Assembly: GCA_016722505.1 (NCBI GenBank)
Contig: JADKJH010000003.1
Location: 124,001 to 188,000, forward strand
DNA: 64,000 bases
Direction of reading: 5' to 3'
Origin: Holophagaceae bacterium
GTDB taxonomy: Bacteria > Acidobacteriota > Holophagae > Holophagales > Holophagaceae
Shown here: piece by piece, positions 35,840-43,884 of the stretch
Layout: each line of letters opens with the position of its first letter
Position numbering within the stretch: the stretch's first letter is position 1
Position numbers and translations under genes: made by a program
Notes under the pieces: generated by a model
Database searches by the model: none
The model's input: the letters and a program-made list of their open reading frames with translations, nothing else
Told to the model about the DNA's origin: nothing

Positions 35840-36826
35840 ATGCAGCTTCGATCCCTTGGCACGCAAGGACTCACAGTGTCGCCCCTCGGCCTGGGCTGCA
35901 TGGGCATGTCGGACTTCTACGGCGCGAAAGATGATGTGGAATCCACCGCCACCATCCATCATTTTCTTGACCGTGGTTTCAACTTTCTGGACACGGCGGA
36001 TGCCTACGGACCCCATCTCAATGAAGAACTGGTGGGCCGCGCCATCAAAGGGCGGCGCCATTCCGTCGTCCTTGCCACCAAATTCGGCATCCAGCGCACC
36101 GAGAACCCCGCCGAGCGCCGCATCAACGGAAGGCCCGAGTATGTCCGCTCTGCCGCCGAGGCCAGCCTCAAGCGTCTGGGCGTGGATCACATTGATCTTT
36201 ACTATCTGCATCGCGTGGATGCCGAAACGCCCATCGAGGATACGGTGGGCGCCATGGCGGACCTGGTGCAGGCCGGGAAGGTCCGCTACCTGGGGCTTTC
36301 CGAAGCCGCGCCGGACACGCTGCGCCGCGCCATGAAAGTGCATCCCATTTCCGCCCTGCAAAGCGAGTATTCCCTGTGGACCCGTGAGCCCGAAGACGGT
36401 GTATTGGCGGCCTGCCGCGAGCTGGGCATCGGCTTTGTGCCCTATAGTCCCCTCGGCCGTGGGTTTCTCACAGGCCAGTTGCGGAAGTTCGAGGATTTCG
36501 CTGCGGATGACTACCGGCGCTTCTCACCGCGTTTCCAGGGCGAGAACTTTAAGAAGAACCTGGATCTCGTGGACAAGGTCGCGGAGTTGGCCAAGGCGAA
36601 GGGCTGCACGTCGGCCCAGTTGGCTTTGGCGTGGGTGCTGGCTCAGGGGAAGGACATCGTGCCGATCCCCGGCACCAAACGCCGCACGACACTGGACGAG
36701 AACTTGGGAGCCCTGGCCATCGAACTCTCGGCGGGTGATCTTGCGCAAGTGGATTCGGCGTTGCCCAAAGGCGCCGCCGCAGGCCAGCGGTATCCCGAAG
36801 CCATGATGAAACTCGTGGGCCGTTGA
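35840..36826 (+). CDS. Aldo/keto reductase
   Basis: NADPH-dependent aldo/keto reductase of 328 aa (AKR13/YakC-like). The catalytic tetrad is visible: Asp and Tyr in LDTADAYGP, Lys in LATKFG, and His in LYYLHRVD. The C-terminal cofactor site includes PIPGTKR. GGAG lies upstream of ATG 35840. It reduces carbonyls or sugars; substrate unknown. Same strand and theme as its neighbours. Confidence 0.92.
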   Translation: MQLRSLGTQGLTVSPLGLGCMGMSDFYGAKDDVESTATIHHFLDRGFNFLDTADAYGPHLNEELVGRAIKGRRHSVVLATKFGIQRTENPAERRINGRPEYVRSAAEASLKRLGVDHIDLYYLHRVDAETPIEDTVGAMADLVQAGKVRYLGLSEAAPDTLRRAMKVHPISALQSEYSLWTREPEDGVLAACRELGIGFVPYSPLGRGFLTGQLRKFEDFAADDYRRFSPRFQGENFKKNLDLVDKVAELAKAKGCTSAQLALAWVLAQGKDIVPIPGTKRRTTLDENLGALAIELSAGDLAQVDSALPKGAAAGQRYPEAMMKLVGR

Positions 36827-36872
36827 TGCATCCGGAAGAGACCTTGAAACGCACTAGAAACGGAGCTCCTCG

Positions 36873-37577
36873 ATGAACCTGCGAGACGCGAAAATCCTCA
36901 TCACCGGCGGCAGTTCGGGCATCGGTTTCGAAACGGCCCGCACGCTGATCGAGGCGGGAGCCCAGGTCGCCATCACGGGCCGGGACGAAGCGAAGCTCCA
37001 GGCCGCGGCGGAAAAACTGAAGGCCCACGGCATCCGGGCGGATGTCAGCGATGCCGCCGACGTCCAGCGCATGGTGGATGAAACCGTGCGCGTGTTCGGC
37101 TCCATGAACGTCCTCATCAACAACGCGGGCATCGGGTCCTTCGCGCCGCTGGTGGCCCTCGACCTGGCGGAATTCCGCCGCGTGATGGACACCAATGTCT
37201 TTGGAGCGATGCTTGCGGGGCAGGCCGCGGCCCGGCAGTTCATCGCCCAGGGCAAGGGCGGCAGCCTCATCAACATCGCCTCCACGGCGGCCCAGCGCGG
37301 CTTCGCGAATGGCACGGCCTATACGGCGAGCAAGTTCGCCCTGGCGGCCATGACCGAGTGCTGGCGGGCCGAACTGCGCACCCACGGCATCCGCGTGATG
37401 CAGTTGAACCCGTCGGAAGTCGTCACGGAATTCCAGGCCCGGATGGGCCACCAGCAGGTCGTCAACGAGACCAAGCTCCGCGCCAGGGAAATCGCCCACG
37501 CCATCAAGGCCATGCTCGAAATGGATGATCGAGGTTTCGTCACCGAACTTACGGTTTGGGCCACCAACCCCAAATGA
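36873..37577 (+). CDS. Short-chain dehydrogenase/reductase
   Basis: Classical SDR of 234 aa. TGGSSGIG gives the cofactor fold, INNAG the structural motif, and the catalytic Ser and Tyr-x-x-x-Lys are in INIASTAAQ and YTASK. NADP preference is suggested by ITGRDEAKL after the second strand. Similar to 3-oxoacyl-ACP reductase FabG-like enzymes. Its start is 47 nt after the AKR stop, with GGAG near the ATG. Confidence 0.92.
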   Translation: MNLRDAKILITGGSSGIGFETARTLIEAGAQVAITGRDEAKLQAAAEKLKAHGIRADVSDAADVQRMVDETVRVFGSMNVLINNAGIGSFAPLVALDLAEFRRVMDTNVFGAMLAGQAAARQFIAQGKGGSLINIASTAAQRGFANGTAYTASKFALAAMTECWRAELRTHGIRVMQLNPSEVVTEFQARMGHQQVVNETKLRAREIAHAIKAMLEMDDRGFVTELTVWATNPK

Positions 37578-37699
37578 CATATCAGGTGGTGCGGGGCTCC
37601 CCATCGGCCAGGAATTGCGTGGCCTGGGCAGGTATTTGAAGGAGACCTTCAGCGCCCGAGGGGAATAAGTTAGGGTGGATCCATAGACTGGAGCGCCAG

Positions 37700-38371
37700 A
37701 TGGATGAAAAAAACAAACCGCTGATGGTTCTTGTGGGCATGGGACCGGGCATGGGCCTGTCGCTGGCCCATCGCTTCGCCAAGGAAGGCTTTCGCATCGC
37801 TTTCATGGCCCGGCGCCTGGACGCGGTGAAAACCTTCACGGACAGGTTGCGGAAAGAGGGCATCCCGACCTGGGGCTTTGGCGTGGATGCCGCCGACCCC
37901 GGTTCGCTTCAAGCTGCCTTCCGCTCCATCTTCGGGAGCCTGGGCGAACCTGACGTGCTGATCTACAACGCGTCGGTCTTCCGCGAGGCGCTGCCATCGC
38001 AACTGGATCCTGCGGCTCTGGATTTGGAGTTCCGCAGCATGGTTTCTGGGTTCCTGGTGTCCTCCCAGGCTGTGATCCCTTCCATGAAGGCCAAAGGGAA
38101 AGGCAGCATCCTCCTGACTGGCGGCGGTTCAGCGCTGAGTCCTTTCGCCAGCGGCGCGAGCCTTTGCATTGGCAAATCCGGACAGCGCAGCCTCTGCTTC
38201 AGCCTTGCGCAGGAGCTTGCCCCCAGCGGCATCCACGTGGCCACGGTCACCATCTGCGGCATGATCGCGCCAGGCACTTCCTTCGACCCTGATCGCATCG
38301 CCGATGTTTTTTGGCAACTGCACATGCAGAAAGAGGGAACCTTCGAAACCGAGCGGGTCATCCGGGGATGA
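37700..38371 (+). CDS. SDR-fold protein lacking the catalytic tyrosine
   Basis: Rossmann-fold SDR-like protein of 223 aa. The nucleotide-binding loop is VGMGPGMGLSLAHRF and there is DVLIYNASVF in place of NNAG. At the usual YxxxK position the sequence reads LCIGK: lysine is kept but tyrosine is replaced by leucine, so ordinary SDR chemistry is unlikely. Ser is present in LLTGGGSAL. It may bind NAD(P) as a regulator or act through another residue. The next gene (ferredoxin-MBL) starts 16 nt later, suggesting an operon. Confidence 0.83.
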   Translation: MDEKNKPLMVLVGMGPGMGLSLAHRFAKEGFRIAFMARRLDAVKTFTDRLRKEGIPTWGFGVDAADPGSLQAAFRSIFGSLGEPDVLIYNASVFREALPSQLDPAALDLEFRSMVSGFLVSSQAVIPSMKAKGKGSILLTGGGSALSPFASGASLCIGKSGQRSLCFSLAQELAPSGIHVATVTICGMIAPGTSFDPDRIADVFWQLHMQKEGTFETERVIRG

Positions 38372-38386
38372 AGGCGTGGAGGCACC

Positions 38387-39247
38387 GTGGCTCAGCGCTC
38401 TAAAACCTATCCTGACAATGCCCCCGGCGCTTTTTTCGTGGACCAGAGCTGCATTGATTGTGGCACCTGCTACACCATGGCGCCGGAAGTATTCATGGAT
38501 TCCGGAGATCATTCGAGTGTCCACCATCAACCGAGCGGGAGCCAGCGCCTGCGGGCTTCCATGGCCTTGCTGGCCTGCCCCACCGCCAGCATCGGCACCG
38601 ATGACAAAGCCTCCATGGCGGAAGCGGTCCGCGCCTTTCCCGATCCCATCGAAGCTGAAGTCCATTTCTGCGGATTTACCGCCGAGAACAGTTTTGGCGC
38701 TTGGAGCTACTTCATCCGGCGCGAGGCTGGCAACGTGATGATGGACTCGCCTCGGGCGGTCCAGCCGCTGATGAAGCGCATCGAGGAACTGGGCGGCGTG
38801 AAGGCCATGGTGCTCAGCCATCAAGATGACGTGGCGGACCACGCCGCTTTCCACGAGCGGTTCGGCTGTGAGCGCATCATGCACGCGGGAGATCGCGATC
38901 CAGGGCTGGAACGCTATATCGAGGGAGACGATCCTGTTCAATTGGATCCCGATCTGCTCTTCATCCCCACGCCGGGCCACACGGCCGGGAGCGCTTGCCT
39001 GCTGTACCGGAAGACCTTCCTTTTCACTGGTGACCACCTGTGGTGGAATCCCAAACGCGAGATGCTTTCAGCCTCGAAAAATTTCAATTGGCATTCCTGG
39101 TCCCAGCAGCTCAAGTCGCTGGCGAAGCTCCTGGATTTCGAATTCCGCTGGATCCTGCCAGGCCATGGCGCGTCCAAGCGCACCGATACGCCCGAGGAAA
39201 TGAGAAGGGAATTGGAGCGGGGCTTGGAGTATCTGAAAAAGCTCTGA
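38387..39247 (+). CDS. Ferredoxin-metallo-beta-lactamase fold fusion
   Basis: Protein of 286 aa with an N-terminal single-cluster ferredoxin domain (CIDCGTC, then a distant Cys-Pro in LLACPTASIG) and a metallo-beta-lactamase-fold domain. The metal motif is HQDDVADH instead of the usual HxHxDH, followed by PTPGHTAGS, FTGDHLWW and LPGHGA. GTG start at 38387. Similar ferredoxin-MBL fusions occur in Acidobacteria, cyanobacteria and plants, without a firm reaction. It sits 16 nt after an SDR-like gene. Confidence 0.88.
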   Translation: MAQRSKTYPDNAPGAFFVDQSCIDCGTCYTMAPEVFMDSGDHSSVHHQPSGSQRLRASMALLACPTASIGTDDKASMAEAVRAFPDPIEAEVHFCGFTAENSFGAWSYFIRREAGNVMMDSPRAVQPLMKRIEELGGVKAMVLSHQDDVADHAAFHERFGCERIMHAGDRDPGLERYIEGDDPVQLDPDLLFIPTPGHTAGSACLLYRKTFLFTGDHLWWNPKREMLSASKNFNWHSWSQQLKSLAKLLDFEFRWILPGHGASKRTDTPEEMRRELERGLEYLKKL

Positions 39248-39316
39248 TTCAGCAGTTCTGGCAATGATCAACCTTTGGCAGCCCCGGTAGAATGAAGCGT
39301 TCGTATCGGAGTTCCC

Positions 39317-40978
39317 ATGTCCACCGCCACCGAAAATCCTGTCATCACCGCTCCTCGTGGAACGCATCTGCATTGCAAAGGGTGGGTGCAGGAGGCAGCG
39401 CTGCGGATGCTCATGAACAACCTCGATCCGGATGTGGCCGAGCGGCCCGAGGATCTCGTCGTCTATGGCGGCCTGGGTAAGGCGGCGCGCAACTGGGACT
39501 GCTTCCACGCCATCGTGAAAGAACTGAAGCATCTGGGCGATGACGAGACGCTGCTGGTGCAGAGCGGCAAGGCGGTGGGTGTGGTGAGGACCCACGCCGA
39601 GGCGCCCCGGGTGCTCATCGCGAATTCCAATCTGGTGCCCAAATGGGCGACCTGGGAGCACTTCCGCGAACTGGATCAGAAAGGCCTGATGATGTACGGC
39701 CAGATGACCGCTGGAAGCTGGATCTACATTGGGTCCCAAGGCATCGTGCAGGGTACCTATGAGACATTTGCCGAAGCCGCGCGGCAGCATTTCAAGGGCT
39801 CGCTGGCGGGCACCTGGACGCTCACAGCGGGCTTGGGCGGCATGGGTGGCGCGCAACCCTTGGCTGTGACCATGAACGGCGGCGTCTGCCTGGCCATCGA
39901 GGTAGATCAAACGCACATCGAAAAACGCATCCAGACCCGCTACCTCGATGAATGGACGGACAACCTGGAGATGGCCTTGAACCTTGTCCAGACCTACGTG
40001 GATGCCAAGGAGGCCCGCAGCATCGGCCTGCTGGGCAACGCCGCGGAACTGCTGCCGCAGATCCTCAAGCGCGGCTTCGTCCCGGATCTGGTGACGGACC
40101 AGACTTCGGCCCATGACGAGTACAACGGCTACATCCCTGCGGGGCTTTCACTGGATGAGGCCGCCGAGCTTCGAAAATCCGATCCGAAAACCTACGTCGA
40201 GCACGCGCTCCAATCCATGCGGACCCACGTGGAAGCCATGCTGGCGTTCCAGAAACTCGGCAGCGTCACCTTCGATTATGGCAACAACATCCGGGCCCAG
40301 GCCGAACGGGCAGGGCTGGCCAACGCCTTTGATTTTCCAGGCTTTGTGCCTGCCTTCATCCGCCCTCTTTTCTGCAAGGGCATCGGTCCTTTCCGTTGGG
40401 TGGCGTTGAGCGGCGATCCCGAAGACATCGCCGTCACCGACGCCGCGATGATCGAATTGTTCCCGGAAAACGAAGGCATGATCCGGTGGTTGAAGGCGGC
40501 GAAGGAAAAGATCGCCTTCCAGGGCCTGCCGGCGCGCATCTGCTGGATCGGTGCGGGTGAGCGGCATCTCGCGGGGCTGAAGTTCAACGAGCTGGTGCGC
40601 GAAGGAAAGGTGAAGGCGCCCATCGTCATCGGCCGGGATCATCTCGACAGCGGCAGCGTCGCTTCACCCAACCGGGAGACCGAGGCCATGAAGGATGGCA
40701 GCGATGCCGTGAGCGATTGGCCCTTCCTGAACGCCATGACCAGCGTCGCGGGCGGCGCTTCGTGGGTGAGCATCCACCACGGTGGCGGCGTGGGCATGGG
40801 TTACAGCCAACATGCGGGCGTGGTCATTGTCGCCGATGGCACCGAACGCGCGGACCGCTGCATCACGCGCGTGCTCTGGAATGATCCCGCCACCGGCGTC
40901 TTCCGGCATGCGGATGCCGGGTACGAGGAAGCCACCGACCATGCGCAGCTGATCGGATTGCATATTCCTATGGCCTGA
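39317..40978 (+). CDS. hutU: Urocanate hydratase
   Basis: Urocanase of 553 aa, the second enzyme of histidine degradation, using tightly bound NAD+ to make imidazolonepropionate. Full length with the family segments VYGGLGKAARNWDCFHAIV, GQMTAGSWIYIGSQGIVQG, AGLGGMGGAQP, QTSAHDEYNGYIPAG and HHGGGVGMGYSQHAG. A TAGAAT hexamer (39288-39293) lies upstream and GGAG precedes the ATG. The other hut genes (hutH, hutI, hutG) are not in the window, which is unusual for this pathway. Confidence 0.96.
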   Translation: MSTATENPVITAPRGTHLHCKGWVQEAALRMLMNNLDPDVAERPEDLVVYGGLGKAARNWDCFHAIVKELKHLGDDETLLVQSGKAVGVVRTHAEAPRVLIANSNLVPKWATWEHFRELDQKGLMMYGQMTAGSWIYIGSQGIVQGTYETFAEAARQHFKGSLAGTWTLTAGLGGMGGAQPLAVTMNGGVCLAIEVDQTHIEKRIQTRYLDEWTDNLEMALNLVQTYVDAKEARSIGLLGNAAELLPQILKRGFVPDLVTDQTSAHDEYNGYIPAGLSLDEAAELRKSDPKTYVEHALQSMRTHVEAMLAFQKLGSVTFDYGNNIRAQAERAGLANAFDFPGFVPAFIRPLFCKGIGPFRWVALSGDPEDIAVTDAAMIELFPENEGMIRWLKAAKEKIAFQGLPARICWIGAGERHLAGLKFNELVREGKVKAPIVIGRDHLDSGSVASPNRETEAMKDGSDAVSDWPFLNAMTSVAGGASWVSIHHGGGVGMGYSQHAGVVIVADGTERADRCITRVLWNDPATGVFRHADAGYEEATDHAQLIGLHIPMA

Positions 40979-41259
40979 CGCCCATCCACAAGGCCGCCAT
41001 CTCTAGTGGTGTTCACCTCCTAGGGGATCGAAGTCCAGGGCGTTCCACCGGTGATTGTCATGATGTCCGTGATGATTGCCAAGATGATTGCCATGATGCT
41101 GTGGTTAGCGATTTGGCGCAGACTGGCCTGGAATCAGGCGGCAGCCGAAATAGAGTCTCAAGAGCCTTATAGAAAGCCTTATTTTTCAATGAAAAAACAT
41201 GATCATCTATGACCGAGCCATGACCCTGTTCAGACGCTGATTCTCTAAAATCAGAGTCT
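40979..41259. other. Intergenic region with a His-rich antisense remnant
   Basis: 281 nt without a convincing gene. On the minus strand, about 41103 down to 41007, one frame reads PQHHGNHLGNHHGHHDNHRW and ends EHH then stop, but a stop lies directly upstream and no start is available. The DNA shows GATGATTGCCA repeated at about 41070 and 41082. A CTGATT/AATCAG dyad lies at about 41237-41254, just before the next gene. Confidence 0.5.
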
Positions 41260-41889
41260 ATGCTGGTCCTCGCAGAACCCCAAGAATCCAAATGCCCGCC
41301 ATCCGCAGGTCGCACCATAGCGAACTTCCGCGTTTCGCATGTGCGCGGTCCAGTGACTCAGCAGGTGCGTCAGGCTGTCTTGCTGGCAGGGGGACAACCA
41401 ACTTGGGACGCTCTCCTTTCAAATGTCTCTGAGCCTTGCAGGGCGCTCTTCTTGAGTCCCATCGGCAGCTACGAATGGGTAAGCGCTGACCTGGCCGCGG
41501 AGATGAACATGGCCTTTCTGAAAGTGAAAGGACCGGAATGGATCTACTCGCGGGGAAAGAAAGCCGCGCGGGAACAGCTCCTGGCGGTCCATCGCTGGCT
41601 GATCAAACTTGCGAGTCCTGAATTCCTGCTGACCAACGCACCGCGGATCCTGGGCCTCTATTACCGGGGGTGCAAGGGTGCTGTGAAGCATGTTGGCGCT
41701 GGCGAGGCCACCCTCAAACTCTGGGCCCACGGCTACTATCCGGAGTGGTATTCCCATGGGCTTGTGGGTTGGCTGCACGGCGCGCTTGAACTGAGCGGCG
41801 CCAAGGATCTGCGCATCTACCACCAGCCCCCTTCGGGGCATGGATTGGATTCCGTGTGCCATCGCTATCATCTGACCTGGGCGCGCTGA
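41260..41889 (+). CDS. Conserved hypothetical protein, DUF2378-like (paralogue 1)
   Basis: Protein of 209 aa, paralogous to the one at 42837-43442: both share VSEPCRA, a W in the same place (SYEWV / LYDWV), LLAVHRWLIK / TLHRWMLK, and YYPEWYSHGL / FFPEWFSPGL near the C-terminus, ending YHLTWAR / YNLTWLT. The layout recalls the DUF2378 (TIGR02265) proteins of myxobacteria, but that link is tentative. There is no signal peptide or membrane segment. No function is known. A phosphoribosyltransferase gene on the other strand separates the two paralogues. Confidence 0.7.
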   Translation: MLVLAEPQESKCPPSAGRTIANFRVSHVRGPVTQQVRQAVLLAGGQPTWDALLSNVSEPCRALFLSPIGSYEWVSADLAAEMNMAFLKVKGPEWIYSRGKKAAREQLLAVHRWLIKLASPEFLLTNAPRILGLYYRGCKGAVKHVGAGEATLKLWAHGYYPEWYSHGLVGWLHGALELSGAKDLRIYHQPPSGHGLDSVCHRYHLTWAR

Positions 41890-41907
41890 GAAAGACCGTT
41901 CGGCTGT

Positions 41908-42591
41908 TTAATGCTGAAGTCGGGCTTGGGCCAGTAACGATACAACCTCTGCATCCGAGGTTTGGGCGAAGTCGTCGTAGAACTGGCCTACGGCGCTGAA
42001 CCAGAGCGGTCGCTTGAGACATACGACCTCATCGGCTTCTTTGGAAAGCCGCTCGAGCGTATCGGGGGGCGCCACGGGGACCGCAAGCACCAGATGGGCT
42101 GGATGGGTCCGGCGCAAGGCCTGAAGCGCAGCCTCAGCTGTGATGCCGGTGGCGAGCCCATCATCCACGAGGATCACCACCCGGCCCTTCAAGTCCAGTG
42201 CGGGACGGCTGCCGCGGTAAAGCGCGAGGCGGCGGCGGGCCTCGATTTCCTCGTCTTGCACAAGGTCGTGCAGATCGGCCTCGCGGAGCCCCAGTTCTTT
42301 CAGCAACGAATGATTCCACACCACCTCAGGCTGATCGAGCAAGACGAGCGCTCCAACACCCAGCTCCTTGTGGAAAGGCGCGCCGATTTTGCGGACCACC
42401 ACAACATCCAAGGGTGCAGCCAGAGCCGAGGCCACCTCCGCTGCGACGGGCACTCCCCCACGGGGCAAGGCCAAAACGATGGGCGACCTGCCTTTCAGGT
42501 GCGTCAGGGCGCGGCTCAAGAGCCGACCAGCCTGTTGCCGGTCGCGGAAAGAACCAGATGGAACGCCGTTTTCTTTGGAGTGGTTCGCCAT
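41908..42591 (-). CDS. Phosphoribosyltransferase-domain protein
   Basis: Type I phosphoribosyltransferase-fold protein of 227 aa. The PRPP-binding motif is VILVDDGLATG (about residues 135-145), and the N-terminal part has PRGGVPVAAEVASAL and VRKIGAPFHKELGVGA. This subgroup (similar to proteins annotated as predicted phosphoribosyltransferases next to dienelactone hydrolase or erythromycin esterase genes) has no proven substrate. ATG 42591 is chosen; three octamer repeats lie 11 nt upstream. It is flanked by two paralogous genes on the opposite strand. Confidence 0.85.
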   Translation of the reverse strand: MANHSKENGVPSGSFRDRQQAGRLLSRALTHLKGRSPIVLALPRGGVPVAAEVASALAAPLDVVVVRKIGAPFHKELGVGALVLLDQPEVVWNHSLLKELGLREADLHDLVQDEEIEARRRLALYRGSRPALDLKGRVVILVDDGLATGITAEAALQALRRTHPAHLVLAVPVAPPDTLERLSKEADEVVCLKRPLWFSAVGQFYDDFAQTSDAEVVSLLAQARLQH

Positions 42592-42601
42592 GGACCGCAC
42601 C

Positions 42602-42625
42602 AGCTCATCAACTCATCAGCTCATC
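42602..42625. repeat. Three tandem octamers (ARCTCATC)
   Basis: AGCTCATC, AACTCATC and AGCTCATC follow each other directly. They lie 10 nt upstream of the ATG of the minus-strand phosphoribosyltransferase gene, in the position where a ribosome-binding site or core promoter would be. The remainder to 42836 is AT-rich (42745-42795) and probably holds the promoter of the next rightward gene. Confidence 0.85.
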
Positions 42626-42836
42626 TATGCCTCTAACTTACGGCCTTGTTGTCGGTACGCCATTCAGATCAGCAGGTTTCAACGATAAACCGGTTTCCCG
42701 GGACCATCCTGATCAGCAATTCGGGCTTGTTCGGGTAGGACAAATTTGCCTATAAGTTTAAACATTTATTTCTTATTTTTCTTTATGAACCCTATCTTGG
42801 GGCACCCCGATCAATGGGGAGATTAAGAGTACCTTG

Positions 42837-43442
42837 ATGCTCGAAGCTGAATTGATCCGAGAGCGATGCCCTGAGACCGTTCGGGTCACCGAGGTGCGGG
42901 GTCCGAATATCGTTCAGATTCGAAAAGCAGTGATTCAACACGCTGGCGAGGAAGCTTGGAGGGAACTGCTGTCCCGGGTTTCGGAACCCTGCCGGGCCCG
43001 ATTCGAGAAGCCGCTAGGGCTCTATGATTGGGTTGAAGAGTGCCACTTCACCGAATTGAGCAAGGCCTACATCCGTTGGTCCGGCCGTCATGATGCGGGC
43101 AAGGCCGGCCAGGTCGCGGCCCAGGAAGAATTCACCACCTTGCACCGCTGGATGCTGAAGATGATGAATCCGGGCCTTCTTTTGGCCAGCATTCCCAAAT
43201 TCTTTGCCCACTACACCCGGGGTGGGTGCGTGGTGGTAGACAAATCCGGCACTGGGTACGCGCAAATCAGTGTGTGGGTGGATGGCTTTTTCCCCGAATG
43301 GTTTTCACCGGGGCTTACGTGTTGGACCCAGCGGGCTTTGGAACTCACCGGAGCCAAAGGTGTTGTTGTTGAATATCATCCTCCCGAGGACACTGGACCT
43401 GAGTCTTGCCGCCACATCTACAACTTGACTTGGCTGACCTGA
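42837..43442 (+). CDS. Conserved hypothetical protein, DUF2378-like (paralogue 2)
   Basis: Protein of 201 aa, the second paralogue of the pair with 41260-41889 (shared VSEPCRA, HRWM/LK, (F/Y)(F/Y)PEW(F/Y)S and C-terminal TW). N-terminal half includes VRGPNIVQIRKAVIQHAGEE, close to VRGPVTQQVRQAVLLAGGQP of the partner, so the whole length is homologous. ATG 42837 is used; an AT-rich stretch upstream suggests its own promoter. Family link to DUF2378 is tentative and no function is known. Confidence 0.7.
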   Translation: MLEAELIRERCPETVRVTEVRGPNIVQIRKAVIQHAGEEAWRELLSRVSEPCRARFEKPLGLYDWVEECHFTELSKAYIRWSGRHDAGKAGQVAAQEEFTTLHRWMLKMMNPGLLLASIPKFFAHYTRGGCVVVDKSGTGYAQISVWVDGFFPEWFSPGLTCWTQRALELTGAKGVVVEYHPPEDTGPESCRHIYNLTWLT

Positions 43443-43463
43443 AAGACCCGCTAAACTGATGAA

Positions 43464-43859
43464 ATGTCGAGACCTTGCCCCTGCACATCCAAACTGACCT
43501 ACGATCGGTGCTGCCAGCCCTTTATTGATGGGAAGAAAGCTGCGGAAACCGCTACCCTGCTCATGCGCAGCCGCTTTTCCGCTTACGCCTTGGGGAAGGT
43601 TGATTACTTGTTGAAGACCACGGCGGAAGTTGAAAGAGCAAAGCTCGATCATGATGAATTGGTGCAGTACTGCCGAACCATAAAGTGCGTTTCGCTCAAG
43701 ATCGTATCGGCAGAGCTAGGTGGTCCTGAGGATCAAACCGGGACTGTGAAATTCCGGGCCAGCCTTCAGGTGCAGGGCAAGCGCCAACTCCATATCGAAC
43801 TCAGCCGTTTCATCCGCGAAGCTGGCGCTTGGGTCTACGTGGATGGCGACACCAACTGA
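43464..43859 (+). CDS. YchJ-like SEC-C motif protein
   Basis: Small zinc-binding protein of 131 aa of the YchJ/UPF0225 group. The N-terminal SEC-C metal site is CPCTSKLTYDRCCQPFI, followed by TATLLMRSRFSAYALGKVDY and an NTF2-like C-terminal half (VKFRASLQVQGK). TAAACT (43452-43457) ends 6 nt before ATG 43464 and TTGGCT lies 16 nt further up, a good leaderless promoter. Function unknown in the family. Confidence 0.9.
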   Translation: MSRPCPCTSKLTYDRCCQPFIDGKKAAETATLLMRSRFSAYALGKVDYLLKTTAEVERAKLDHDELVQYCRTIKCVSLKIVSAELGGPEDQTGTVKFRASLQVQGKRQLHIELSRFIREAGAWVYVDGDTN

Positions 43860-43884
43860 CGGTGCTAAATCTGCAAGCAGATCT

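Noticed and set aside
40979..41259. Small minus-strand gene (41058-41318) upstream of the DUF2378-like gene
   Set aside because: It overlaps the plus-strand start, lacks a ribosome-binding site and its residues show no recognisable pattern.
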